From Bathymodiolus brooksi (lineage: Eukaryota; Mollusca; Bivalvia; Mytilida; Modiolidae): DNA of 64,000 nucleotides. How positions within the stretch are numbered: the first letter of the stretch is position 1; every line of letters starts with the position of its first letter. The notes below the pieces were generated by a model. The model made no database searches and was not told the origin of the DNA. It worked only from the letters and a program-made list of their open reading frames with translations. Of the stretch, positions 32,165-44,027 are shown in pieces. The position numbers and the translations under genes were made by a program. The stretch covers positions 21,638,640-21,702,639 of the forward strand of contig OY804590.1 of assembly GCA_963680875.1 (NCBI GenBank), written 5' to 3'.

Positions 32165-34960
32165 TTGAAGGAACTCCAATACAAACATTTTAACAATACA
32201 TATTCAGACACACAATACAGTATGAAATGTAATATAATACTATAGATGTAGTTTTTATATTTCAATGTTTGTGAAAACGTGGAAACTGTTCTCTATATGT
32301 CAAATGTTACACGAAATGTATTGGTAAAAATAACATCTGTTTCTTCTTGCATGTACATATACTAGATATCGTTATTCGGTGGTCACTTTGGAGTTTGCGG
32401 ATTTTTCACATTGCAATGAAAATTCATTTAACGGTAAGAATTCAGAAAGACTTGGAAACAATTGTAAACTATTGTCTTTAATAATAAAAACTACGTTTAT
32501 ATAGCTAGGCATGAATTTAGCTGGAATATAAATACTTCATAAGCAGAAATTGAATGTATATTTGACGGTTTAACATTTTTCTTTTGAAATTTAGAATTTA
32601 ATTTTTGTAATACATCACTCAAAGCAATCAATATTATATCTTCTGTTATATTTATTAACACAATCACTTGAAATCGAAATTAACGAAAAAAATAAAAATG
32701 AAAAAAAAAGTAAAAAAATATATTACGAATTTAGTTTGTTACGCATATTTTCATTGGTTATTCAACCCTGAATGTCAGCATATATTCGGAAAACAGACGG
32801 GGTATATATGTACGTTTTCGGTCTCCCTCATTTGGGCCCCAAAAAACAATAACAACGTGGTTGACAAAACCAGAAATATTTACGCTTCACTGAATCAATA
32901 TCATAATCGTTACGCGCGATGTTGGTGACACTTGACGTTACACATAATTAACGTTGAAAAGAACGTTTCGCGTCTTCTTTTTCATTTTTCTTCTTCCTTA
33001 TTTGTGTTTGCATACCGTGGGTTTGGTTAGGATGGAGGTGGTGTGGGTATGTTTTGATGTGTTGTTCTTTATTTCGGAATTTCACTTTTTGTTTTTATTG
33101 ATTTTTATTTTATTTTGGCTTGCTTGTATATATGTGTTGTTGGTGTTTTCCTTTAGGTGTTTATTTCAATGTTTGTTTGTTTGCTTATTTATTTCGTTTG
33201 TATTCCCTTTTTGTATTTATTTATTGTTTATGTTATGTGACTGTACTTTCTCATTTTTTCTTTGAAAAGTATATCTTGCTCTAAAACGAGATTATCATAT
33301 TCTGTTTGTTTATTGATTGATTGTATACGTTGTATTCTTGAAAATTTCTCGTAATATCTTATGTATAATCTAGTGAAATTATAATTAAAATAATTCAGTT
33401 CACATTTTTAATTTTCATATAAATCAATTATATTTCGCGATTTTTTTTAGCTATTATATAATTATAGTTTCTACAATGCACACATTCTTTTTTGCAATGC
33501 TTGTTCAAAAATGACACACACAAAAATTAAGGTCATGAATTCATTTTTAATTAGGGTCGCTTGAGTAAGCGGAAACACATCGTTATTTTTTCAGGTTTGG
33601 TATATTTTTGTATTTTGTTTTCGCTCTTTTGTTTGTTGTTTTTCAAGTTTTGATATCGTTTGTTTGTTTTTAGCTTCGCTTTTTTTAGTTGTTGTTTATT
33701 TGTTTTAATTTTAATAGAAAAATATAGAAGTAGCGCGACGTTATTTTGCCGCCGATAAGAAAAAAATGTTTACTGGACAAATTGGGTAACCTTCTACAAT
33801 TTTACGTAGAAATTGTAATTTTTATCCGAAATCAAGTTTGTTAAGTTCATTCTCTGCCACTGAAAATGAACATTTTTTGTTATTTGGATTTAGCACGAAA
33901 ATTATGAGCGAAAAATATAGTTTCGAATGTGTAAAGTTTTATACTTCGTGTTTTTTTTTACGTCAAGTTGCAACTGGACATTTTGTTGACCTTACTCCTT
34001 TAGGAATATTTTTTAACTTGCTTTAAAAAAATCATTTTTGAAAAGACTTTTTCGTTTTTGAAGATAATAACATTTGATATGTATACTTTTTTTGTGAAAA
34101 TTTTGTAAAACATAGCTGAAATAAAGCTTGTTATTTGACATGCAGATGTTTTTCCTTCAGCGTTACGTTCTTTTCTTTCCATGAACTTACCGATTTTTTC
34201 CTTCAAGCATTGCTTTAATCAGAAATCGTTAATGGGGTCATAGAGCACGCTGACTCTGCTTCCGGTTCCACAAAAAAAATGGTCCGAAAAACGTATTTTA
34301 AGGTTTTTACTGAGAAAAATGTAAAAGACATACGGATATTTTGTAACGCGTTACATGAGAAAATTGTGCGTTAACATCGTTTTCTTCCAATAAATTCGTT
34401 TTCAAAAGCAAAAATAAACCTAATTTAATATAATAAAACAATTATTCGTATAATTCCTTATACAAGCATGTATCGGAAATAAAAATCCATCAATCTAAAA
34501 AAAAGTCTACATTCGTTTTACTTATTTCATGTTCTATTTAGTCAAAGTATCACCAATAATATTTTTTTTGGTTCATTTGGATTTCAAGTGACTGTATTGT
34601 TAATCCAGCTAAATTCATGTCTCGCTACATAACCGTAGTTCTTATCTTTAAAAACGGTTCCGCAGTTATATTCATGACGAGAACTAGTTTGCAAACAATA
34701 ATTCTTGTAGGTATAAATCATGCAATACGGCTAATGTGTGGAATTCAGATTGGCACAGCAAAACAATTAAGTATACATGCTGAATGGTTTGAATATCATG
34801 CCCTGTAATGGACCGCCTACGACTACTCTTATAGAAAGCTATTGACTGTTATGAGTTGCTGCTCGGGGCGGGCTTTAATCCAATTTGACTAATTGCTCCC
34901 AATTGGGCCCCGCACTTAAGGGTCCCACGCTGAAGTTATATATTCTCGGTTGTTTCAGTT
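32165..34960. other. Duplicated AT-rich block, T-rich strand, no gene recognised
   Basis: Corresponds to 43595-47400. A strongly T-rich plus strand near 32954-33300 gives hydrophobic-looking frames that I do not consider genes. Unit 2 lacks about 180 bp (near 32728-32909) and about 270 bp (near 34005-34278). Confidence 0.55.
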
Positions 34961-35161
34961 TAATTTTTTTTTATTGTAAAATAAACAATAGGATTGGACA
35001 ACAAGTTATACCAACTTATATGAAGTCCTCTCCTTACAAAATATACACATGAAATAATGACAGCAAGACAAAACACTAACAATAGATATTTAAAATTTTG
35101 ACACTGATAAGAAGAAAGTAAGAAGCACAGGTGAAAAATTGCTGACTTAGCCCTAAAATCG

Positions 35162-36320
35162 TTTAGATTGGTTTATAAAAGTTCGAGCTTTTCCAAAATA
35201 TTTGGAGTTAACGTCATAACTATAGTTGTCGTTCCCAAAGAGTAAAGTTTCAATGTTTATATTGATATCGTCACAATCACTAAGAAGTGTTCTTTCGTTT
35301 AGGTATAAAGGACATTCAAGAAAATAATGTATAGCATCTTCAAAAGAAACACCGCAATTACATTTATAATTATTTATTACATGTATTCTTGACAGATCTG
35401 CATTGGTGTTTCAGTCTAGTATGTAATATGCTTAGTTTCCGTGGGCCTTCATTATAATACTCTGGGGGTTTATAAGTATTACCTTTCACTCTATTTCTAA
35501 ACAAAGATATTGTAGGGGAATTTCTTATTGATATGTCTAGATTGTTCCAAAGCGAAACGGTAGATGGAATAAATGAGCATGCTGATGTTCTCAGTCTACA
35601 TCTGGGTGGAATATAATTCTGATTATTTCTAAGGTTATAATTATTTACATTTGATGTCACTGGAGGTAAACAGTTAAATAAATATGGGGGGCATAATTTG
35701 TTATGAATTTTATAGAAAATAGTTAATTTACGATTTTTCGCCGATTAGCTAAAGTTTCCCATCCAGTCTCAAAATATAATGAATCCTTACTAGCAAATTT
35801 TGTCAGACCTGTTACAATTCGTGCCGCTTCTAATTGTATTTTTTCCAATTTTTCAATGTCCCGCTCATAGCACCCATCCCACACTTCGCATGCATATTCT
35901 AGTACTGGTCTGATAAATGTAAGATAGATATTTGACAATGCTCGTTTAGATAAAGTAAATTTCAATTTACGAAGAACATTTACTTGTTTTAATGCTGATC
36001 TAGCTATGTTTTCAATAAGTACAGTCCAGTTTCCATCAGAAACAAATGTTACACCCAGATGTTTATGATTATCAACAAGCTCAACTGATTCGTCATCAAA
36101 TCGTATGTTTCATTCAGGAATATTAGTATTATTTGATATTATAAGGATTTTATTTTTTTTAAGGGTTAAAGTCTACAAGCCATGTTTTTACCCATTGATC
36201 CAATATTTGTAAATCATTATTTATCTCAATTTGCATTAAATCAAAATTTTGCCCAGAGTATGACAATGAAGTATCGTCAGCAAACAGTCTCGCCTATTCA
36301 AGTACACACAACACACTGCA
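35162..36320 (-). pseudogene. LINE RT fragment, unit 1 copy (frameshifted)
   Basis: Same sequence as 50918-52110. Pieces such as YLTFIRPVLEYACEVWDGC and CSFIPSTVSLWNN are readable, but the frame is broken near 35720 and a deletion removes residues near 35400. The FADD-box region lies near 36270-36295. Decayed copy of a non-LTR retrotransposon, 5' truncated. Confidence 0.82.
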
Positions 36321-36394
36321 GAGTTTACAGAGAACATCTTTGACCCCGCACCTCCTAAGCCCGGGGTTCCTGTTGCTGCTGCTATTTTTTCTTG

Positions 36395-36646
36395 GCAGTC
36401 GTGGTTGTGATCGTATGGCAGTTGGATTTACATCTAACTATCCTATCAGTGTCTACCACCAGATTAAAGTTGCGAGTTCGAATCCCACTCATGGCGAGGT
36501 GTACTCGATACAACATTATGTGATAAGTTTGTTAGTGACTTGTCACAGGTCGTTGGTTTTCCCTGGGTCCTCTGGTTTCCTCCACCAATAAAATTGACTG
36601 ACATAATATAACTGAAATATTGTTGATAATGGCGTTAAACACCATA
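36395..36646 (+). mobile_element. SINE family A (unit 1)
   Basis: GTCGTGGTTGTGATCGTATG head, GAGTTCGAATCCCACTCATG, and tail to GTTAAACACCATAA. It abuts the 5' end of the LINE fragment. Confidence 0.88.
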
Positions 36647-36970
36647 ATTCCTAATCTTATCCAATAAATCAGATACAATGATTGGAGTAATTTGACATAA
36701 AACACAATATAACTCTAGTCAGAGAAAACAGAATGAACCACAGTCAGAATCAGAGCCATTATCAATGGTATTCAATAAAAACTACAACGTAAGGGATGTT
36801 TTGTATATAATTTATCAGATTATTGAACCAAATATAAGATAATATAGCTTGGTAGTTACTCATCGGATTTTGTCATATATATTTTTATTTTCCAAAACAA
36901 TCTTCAGCATGTCTACAAACTCCTGCAAACACAAAATGTGTGCATTAGCCTCGTGTCATTGAAGAACAGA

Positions 36971-38808
36971 ATGAAGGGAAAATGCATTTTTGTATACATA
37001 AACATGATATATTATTCTACATGCACATCTATCCTGCTACACATTAATTAATTGACACAATTCCACAGATAACGTTCGTGGTCCTGGCTGTTCTGATTAC
37101 TGATTCCAATGGTTTCTGGTTCTGGCGCCGTACCACGAGGAAATGCAGCTGTAAGAAAAATAAATAAATAAGACATCTTATGTCTATTTAAAAAATGTCA
37201 CACACTGTACTGTACCAATTAATTCTTGTTTTAATCGTGTTAATGCGTGCGTCTCGTCATTGTTTGTCTCCCTAGTTTTGTGTCTCGTCATTGTTTGTGC
37301 TCGCTATAGTTTTGTATCTCGCCATTGTTTCGTGTATTGCTATTGTTTTGTATCTCGCTATTATTTTGTGTATCGTTTTTATTTTGTGGCGCGCTAATAT
37401 TTTGCGTCACTCTATCGCAATATTATTTAAACATAAGAAGTACCACCCATAGTTGAAAAACAGTTTCTAAAAATCGAAATCTTTTTAAGAAAAGTTTGTA
37501 GATACCAAAGGAGTAATCAGATACCGTATAATCAAAGAAGGACAGACAATGCAATGTCCAAAAGACAAACAACGATCTACAAAACACTACACAGAAACTA
37601 AAGATTGGGCAACGCAAACCCCAATGAAAACCGGGGATGAACTCAGGTGCTCCGGAAGGGTGAACAGTTCCTGCTCCACATGTGGCACCTGTCATGTTAC
37701 TCTTGTAACAAACCCAGTGATATGAATGAGGAAAAGACCGCATTGTGATTTCGACAAACGAAGCATACAATAATGTTATGTGAATATTTGTAAAGATACT
37801 TGTGAAAGCTGTTGATTTGTTTTGTTTGATTGTTTTTTTTCTTTGAACTTATTAATTTTTCTTATCATTATTATTTTACTAGCTGTCTAGTTGAAACGCA
37901 CCGTTCAAATTGTCCATTCAATGCAGTTCTGTTGTTTGTTTGTTTTGATTTATTTTTTTTCCTCTCTCTTTTTTCAGTTTCTTTTTGGGTTTTTTTGTTT
38001 GGTTTTTTGTTGTTGTTGTTTTTCTCTCTCTTGTTTACATTAACATGTAACAACAACTTTCCGTTTGGGATGATGTAAGATAACCTTCGTTCATCTTTTA
38101 CCAACAAGTCATACAAAACAGTTAACTGTATTGACTAATTGTACAAAACCTAAAGCGTGGGATTGGGTTTCAATATCTCAAGATGTAGTAGGTTCGTCGA
38201 TGATTGGTCGGTTAAAAATATTACCTATGACATGATCCTATACGGGATCTCGTTAGTGGTTAGTGTATAGCTGACAAAATTTCCAACATACATTTAATTT
38301 TAATTAGATTGTGTTTTTACCAAATTTTAATCAAACATAGTAAGTGGCCGTTTTCCTTCAATATGTTGTATGCAAATGTTTACAAATTTTTCCACATTTA
38401 ATCAAACATACTTTTATAGACCCTTCAAGAGGTAGACCATATTATTTTGGGACAACCAATCTGTGGTGTATGAAGATAGGGAAGAGGGAGGCATCACCAT
38501 CTCGATTTACTTGGTCACTGACACACAGATGGATCCAATATGGAGGTTATTATTTTGAAAGACTAAAGGGCAGCAACGCAGATGTGTATCGTTATGGATC
38601 TCCATCTTATAGCCGTGTTTGTTCAACGGAGCGTGAAAGAAAGCCAGCAGGATACAGCAATTTAAGCATCGACTGTCTCATGCGGTGTACCAAAAACTAC
38701 GAAAAAAAGTACGGATCTTACAATTTGCTTACCAACAACTGTCATGATTTCGCCAACAGGTTCTCAGACATGCTGTGTAGTAGAACAACTTGTCCATCAT
38801 GGTGTTGA
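36971..38808 (+). CDS. Predicted secreted protein with His and Asn-Cys motifs, unit 1 copy (three exons, ~163 aa)
   Basis: Model: exon 1 36971-36991 (ATG, GTATAC donor), exon 2 37069-37150 (CCACAG acceptor, GTAAGA donor), exon 3 38420-38808 (TTTTATAG acceptor, TGA stop); phases 0, 1 and 2 fit. Exons 1-2 give MKGK plus CIFITFVVLAVLIT, a clear signal peptide, then a Trp/Arg-rich stretch. Exon 3 holds LTHRWIQYGGYYFE and YNLLTNNCHDFANRFSDML, resembling the His and Asn-Cys boxes of papain-like-fold families such as LRAT, NlpC/P60 or PPPDE; I cannot decide among them and no enzymatic activity is shown. It ends in a Cys-containing tail, CSRTTCPSWC. AATAAA follows at 38859-38864. Exon 1 is the least certain part: its 77-bp intron has a weak pyrimidine tract. 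Compare the paralogue at 52758-54635. Confidence 0.65.
37246..37400. repeat. Degenerate tandem repeat in intron 2
   Basis: Repeats of GTCTCGTCATTGTTTGTG and CGCTATAGTTTTGT-like pieces; same in 53070-53230. Confidence 0.65.
37492..37730 (-). repeat. Interspersed repeat Y
   Basis: In minus orientation it contains CCGGAGCACCTGAGTTCATC, TTTTCATTGGGGTTTGCGTT and TTGTAGATCGTTGTTTGTC, a family I associate with bivalve genomes. Other copies lie at 39175-39412, 53322-53563, 55004-55241 and 63083-63345. Confidence 0.75.
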
Positions 38809-38891
38809 ACATGAAGAAACATATAAGGAGAGAAAGCTTGTTTGAAAATCCTCTAAATAATAAAATATATAGATTTACTAGAGTTATAGTT

Positions 38892-38965
38892 AATGATTAA
38901 TTGGTTGTTGTTTAGCGTCACTCGACTGGTATTTCAACAGTAATCATGACGAGAACAAGTTGAAG
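38892..38965 (-). repeat. SINE family B tail fragment
   Basis: GGTTGTTGTTTAGCGTCACT and ATGACGAGAACAAGTTG match the tail of the SINE-B copies. A duplicate is at 54722-54795. Confidence 0.5.
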
Positions 38966-39174
38966 TTTGCAAGTAAAAACGTAGATATCTAATTTAGTAC
39001 GCATGATGTGTTTCTTCAAAGTAGAAAAAATTGGAAAGCCAAACAATTTTAACAAATCTTTACACTATGTACAATAAAGAGCTACATAGAACACAGCTTG
39101 ATACAGCCATAATAAATTGACAAGGGCTCCCTCTTCTAAAGCTTTACTGCAATCAGGTTTAACTCGAATCAATA

Positions 39175-39412
39175 GCTGAAAGTTTGGAGATACCAAAATG
39201 GTAAACAGAAGTCGTAAATCGAAGAAGGACGGACAATGCAGGGGCCAAGCGATAAAGGACAAATTATGACCTACATAACACTAAACAGGAAATGGAAGAT
39301 TGTGCAACACAAATTCCCACTAAAAACTGGGGAGAAGGGGGTGGGGGTAAAGTCGGGTATTCCGAAAGGGTAAGCAGTTCGCAGTTGCTGCTCCACTGAC
39401 ACAAGATGTTTT
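39175..39412 (-). repeat. Interspersed repeat Y, diverged copy
   Basis: Shares the AGATACC.. and GGACGGACAATGCA blocks with the other copies and CCGAAAGGGTAAGCAGTT at its end. Confidence 0.65.
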
Positions 39413-39944
39413 TACGTGCAAGGAGTGCGACATTTCCTAAACACGAGGAACTCATTTGTGTCTTGTCCTAAGGGCAGAAGAAATATCTCTATGGGTGACA
39501 TGCGAATGCCCTATGTCATCACCTTTGCAGTCCGTTGTTCAAGAATAGCACTTCCGAGTCTATTAGAATATTATAATTTAATTCTGCTTTGCTTGCTACG
39601 AGCAATTTGATTGGCCGAAAAGGGTCATAACCCGTATTTATCATATAATAGATTACTAGTAAAATTAGGATTAATTACTGACACATATCACTTCCAAATA
39701 ATTAAAGAAATATTTTACCGGATTAGGGTTGCCCCCTCCTGAGCTTCACATAAGGGCACTGTCCTGTTTCTACTGGGGGATTTAAGGGGCCCAATCTAAT
39801 TAGATATTTATTGTACAATTTCTTTCTTTGTTTTTGGCGATACACCAACGTGAATGTTTGTTTCTACCATTTTTCTGTTCCAACTGTGGTATATTTTTGT
39901 TTTGCTACTTCTTAATTGTTAATAAAAAAAATAAGAATGATATG
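39413..39944. other. Spacer before the 59-bp array
   Basis: Also present at 55242-55784 with few differences. No gene recognised. Confidence 0.5.
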
Positions 39945-40288
39945 TTCCGTGGATGGTCCTTCAAAATTATGTCTTTGTGTGGGGCATTACCCCAGAGGTG
40001 TTCTGTAGTTGGTCCTCCTTCAAAGCTATGTTTTTGTGTGGAGCATTAGACCAGGGGTGTTGTGTAGATGGTCCTGCTTTAGAGTTGTGTTTATGTGTGG
40101 AGCATTACCATAGGGTGTTTTGTAGATGGTCCTTCTTCAAAGTAATGTTTTTGTGTGGAGCATTATACCAGAGGTGTTCTGTAGATTGTCCTCCTTCAAA
40201 GCTATGTTTTTGTGTGGAGCATTAGACCAGGGGTGTTGTGTAGATGGTCTTCCTTTAGAGTTGTGTTTTTGTGTGGAGCATTACCATA
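39945..40288. repeat. 59-bp minisatellite, unit 1 (about 6 units)
   Basis: Units of about 59 bp with GTGTTCTGTAGATGGTCCTC, CTTCAAAG and ATGTTTTTGTGTGGAGCATT. The array is cut at CCATA by the duplication junction. Confidence 0.95.
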
Positions 40289-40346
40289 ACTGAGCCCCCC
40301 CCCCCTCCCCCCCTCCCCCCCGTCAACAGTGTCTCTGGATCCACCC

Positions 40347-42863
40347 CTGGTACAACACAACAAAAATGTAAAGAGAGAAATCCATGATAATAGCATGGAA
40401 ATTAATTGAAAAAATAATAGATAAAAACACACAATTTCATGACTTAGAATATTTGCTTAAATTAGTCTATTTCTAGATCAAATATGTAGCTTTCCATATA
40501 AAAAAATATATCATTTTAAACTGGTAAATATAGCTACATTGTATTTATACTAGCAGTAACCAGATGACAGTCATGTGACTATGAAATCTGGTATTGAATG
40601 ATCACACAACATTATAAAGTTTTATATACATGTAATCCTTCGAGATTTTTTTCTCTCAATAAGGTCTTATAAACCTGACAAAAATAACATAGCAAAACAT
40701 AGTAAAAAGATGTCAATTCATATTTAAGTAATACTTATTATGCCATTACTTGAACAAATTTAAGTATTTCTCAAGCGATCAGACATTATTATCTGTCCAC
40801 TTAAATTCTGAATCAGCCATTAAACATTCATGTCTAGATCATGGCAATGGGTTATTTTACTTCAAATGCAACTCGGAGACATACATGTACATGTGATCTT
40901 TCATGATTTCTGCAGGAGACCCCTGTATATTGATCTAACCAATATCTGTGCTTCTTCCCTGGTGCTGAAAACTCATGTGTAAAGACCTATTCAGTCAATT
41001 TCTATAATTAATCCCTTAAAGTAAGTATTTTTGGAGTCAAATTAATTGATCCAACACTTGCTGGGAGCAAGCATGCCTCTTGAAGGGTCCAATCTCGCTC
41101 TTAAATTTGGCTAAATCTCACTCTTAGTGATTTTCAAAAGATCAAATGTATGGCCTGTGGGCTGCTGAACCTTCTGCAGTTTATCTTTCAGATGTTTTTT
41201 AGTCATTGAACAAGTGTAGAACATGTCTTCCTGTATGTAAAGTTAAAAAAATATTTATTTCTATTCTGCACTATACATGTATATAGAAGTAAAGGGCTAC
41301 ATGTACACCGGGCGCAGCATGAAACGACAGCAGCAAAGCAACAAGTCTTCACTTGCTCCAGTTTTACTGTAATCGTCCGGCGGTGTGACTTTTTACCCTA
41401 AAACACCATAAAATTATATTATTTCTATTATTTTGAGATGTTTTATGAATAATTAATGATTTATTGGCTCCTCTATCGCTATTTTTTCATGAATTTCAAC
41501 AAAATAGTCAGGTTTTTACGGACAATATCAAACGATCCCGATCTCGGTCGGGTCGCTTACAATCACGAATATACCCAAATATACATTAAAATTTCGTCTT
41601 TCAAAAGTCTGATATATATGAATTATTTTTATATTTTTCCAGAAATTCTGATACTGAAAACAATTCTAGTCTTTTTAAAACTTATGCAGTTGATTTAAGG
41701 CGATTGCTATGTGATCAAGTGGTATGTCTAATCACGGGGAAAAAAAAAGGAACATACTGATCATTTCCCATTTTCATATATATATATATATATATATTTT
41801 TATTCATATTAAAATGGAAGAAAAGGAATAAGATAAATAAATAAAATAACTAAAAGAGTGTTGGAAGAGATATATTTGTTGTATGTAAGTAACACATAGC
41901 ATCGTGTTATCGGTTTTCGTGCTATTATCGATTTTCAGGAATAGCGATTAACAGTGTTAACCCTTCATTCATATGACGATTGGAATTTTCAAAGAATGGC
42001 TAGTTAAATATTTCTTTGTACATAGATTGTTTTTAAAGCCATTCTTGTATTTTAATATACTCTCGATTATCTGGCAACTGTTGTTGTCAGTAAATTGGCG
42101 TCATCTGTTTTTGTGTGAAGTAAAAACAAGGCTGATATACAGGATGGAAACGAATATATAATCTGGAAATGGCTGGTCTTAAAATTTCATGGTTCTGGCC
42201 ATCTACCAAATCATACTACATCTAAATAAAATAACAGAATGTTTGAAAATGACCACTTTCAAAATTGTGTTTACTTTTGATGTTTTTTTTAGTGCTGAAA
42301 CCATGACAGTTACATGACAGGAAGAGCCGGTGTCTGAGAGGCAGATGACATAGTTAAATTTTATATAGCCCTTCTGGATTTTTTTCCAGCTACTTTATAA
42401 ATGAAGTAAATTTTTAGCATTACAAAAAGTATGGTTCAGTAGGTAGGTTCACTGTTCTTGGTACTTACATCTTTAAAAGCAAACTTTAACATCTTTTACA
42501 GATGTCACACTGTAGTTTTGTTTATGTTCCATAAATAGAAACCGGAAGACACGTCAAAAATAATGCGTGCGCTGTGGAAATCAAAATAAAATGGATAAAA
42601 CGAAAACAGATGACGCACGAAAACACATACCGTGACGACACCATATGAATTTTGAGTGTGTTTGGGTACATTTGTATTTGTTGGAAGTGGCCATGTTGGT
42701 GTATCGATGTTTATAATAGTTATAAAATTGATCATTTTGGTTACTCTTGTAACAAATTTACGAAATTTGAATTTTTTTATGAAAAATAATTCATATCGAA
42801 CCTTTAACTAATACAATAAATACGATTTTATGGTGTATTTGGGCACAGGAATCTGAAATTTTT
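40347..42863. other. Unit 2 counterpart of 27864-30378
   Basis: Nearly identical AT-rich block; a few small indels such as AGCAAAACAT near 40692. No gene recognised. Confidence 0.55.
41776..41798. repeat. (AT)n microsatellite, unit 2
   Basis: Shorter allele of the tract at 29278. Confidence 0.9.
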
Positions 42864-43254
42864 TTGATATTGGTGGAATTGTTGACCAATCACTGTTTAA
42901 TCTTTCCTTGTTTTGTTGATATTGGTGGAATTGTTGACCAATCACTGTTTAATCTTTCCTTGTTTTGTTGATATTGGTGGAATTGTTGACCAATCACTGT
43001 TTAATCTTTCCTTGTTTTGTTGATATTGGTGGAATTGTTGACCAATCACTTTAATCTTTCCTTGTTTTGTTGATATTGGTGGAATTGTTGACCAATCACT
43101 GTTTAATCTTTCCTTGTTTTGTTGATATTGGTGGAATTGTTGACCAATCACTGTTTAATCTTTCTTTGTTTTGTTGATATTGGTGGAATTGTTGACCAAT
43201 CACTGTTTAATCTTTCCTTGTTTTGTTGATATTGGTGGAATTGTTGACCAATCA
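42864..43254. repeat. 52-bp minisatellite (about 7.5 units), absent from unit 1
   Basis: Units begin TTGATATTGGTGGAATTGTT and end TCTTTCCTTGTTTTG, 52 bp each, one shortened near 43045. Unit 1 has one copy at 31788-31840. Confidence 0.95.
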
Positions 43255-43401
43255 CCGTTCACCATGGCCGTTCCTTGATAACAGGAATGTCTGGGAAATA
43301 GATCACGAAATAAAATTATTAATGATTTTTTTCACTATATTTTTTAATATAAACTTTCACCAAAAAAGTATATTTTTATATCGACTTTAAATAAAACTTT
43401 G

Positions 43402-43592
43402 CAGGGGCGGATCCAGGGGGGGGGGGCGCACCCGACGCGCGCCCCCCCCCCTAAAATTAGAAAAAATATGATTTTTTGGCGTAAAATCGTGATTTTTCAC
43501 ACGAAATACTCCAAAAATTTTCGTGCCTCCCTCAGCTCGGCGCAAATTTTTTAAGTGCGCCCCCCTAACTTGAAATTCTGGATCCGCCCCTG
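43402..43592. mobile_element. hAT-type MITE, unit 2 copy
   Basis: Same element as 31966-32162; ends CAGGGGCGGATCCAG and CTGGATCCGCCCCTG, flanks CTTTG and CTCTG. Confidence 0.88.
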
Positions 43593-44027
43593 CTCTGAAG
43601 GAACTCCAATACAAACATTTTAACAATACATATTCAGACACACAATACGGTATGAAATGTAATATAATACTATAGATGTAGTTTTTATATTTCAATGTTT
43701 GTGAAAACGTGGAAACTGTTCTCTATATGTCAAATGTTACACGAAATGTATTGGTAAAAATAACATCTGTTTCTTCTTGCATGTACATATACTAAATATC
43801 GTTATTCGGTGGTCACTTTGGAGTTTGCGGATTTTTCACATTGCGATGAAAATTCATTTTACGGTAAGAATTCAGAAAGACTTGGAAACAATTGTAAACT
43901 ATTGTCTTTAATAATAAAAACTACGGTTATATAGCTAGGCATGAATTTAGCTGGAATATAAATACTTCATAAGCAGAAATTGAATGTACAAAAATTTCAA
44001 AAGAAAAATGTTAAACCGTCAAATATA

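Larger units (their letters stand above)
27817..40288. repeat. Segmental duplication, unit 1
   Basis: Nearly the whole interval recurs in order in 40289-63085. It starts in the hAT right end (ACTGAGCCCCCCC) and ends in the short 59-bp array. The junction with unit 2 at 40284-40288 is CCATA, shared by both breakpoints. Point differences are few outside the gene exons. Confidence 0.93.

Noticed and set aside
32954..33265. Hydrophobic membrane protein gene (also 45608-46009)
   Set aside because: T-rich strand gives Phe/Leu/Val-rich frames; the two copies differ by frame-changing indels and show no gene structure.
38344..38419. Upstream extension of exon 3 from a GTG codon
   Set aside because: GTG is not a plausible start here, and a TTTTATAG acceptor at 38412-38419 with matching phase to exon 2 explains the coding start better.
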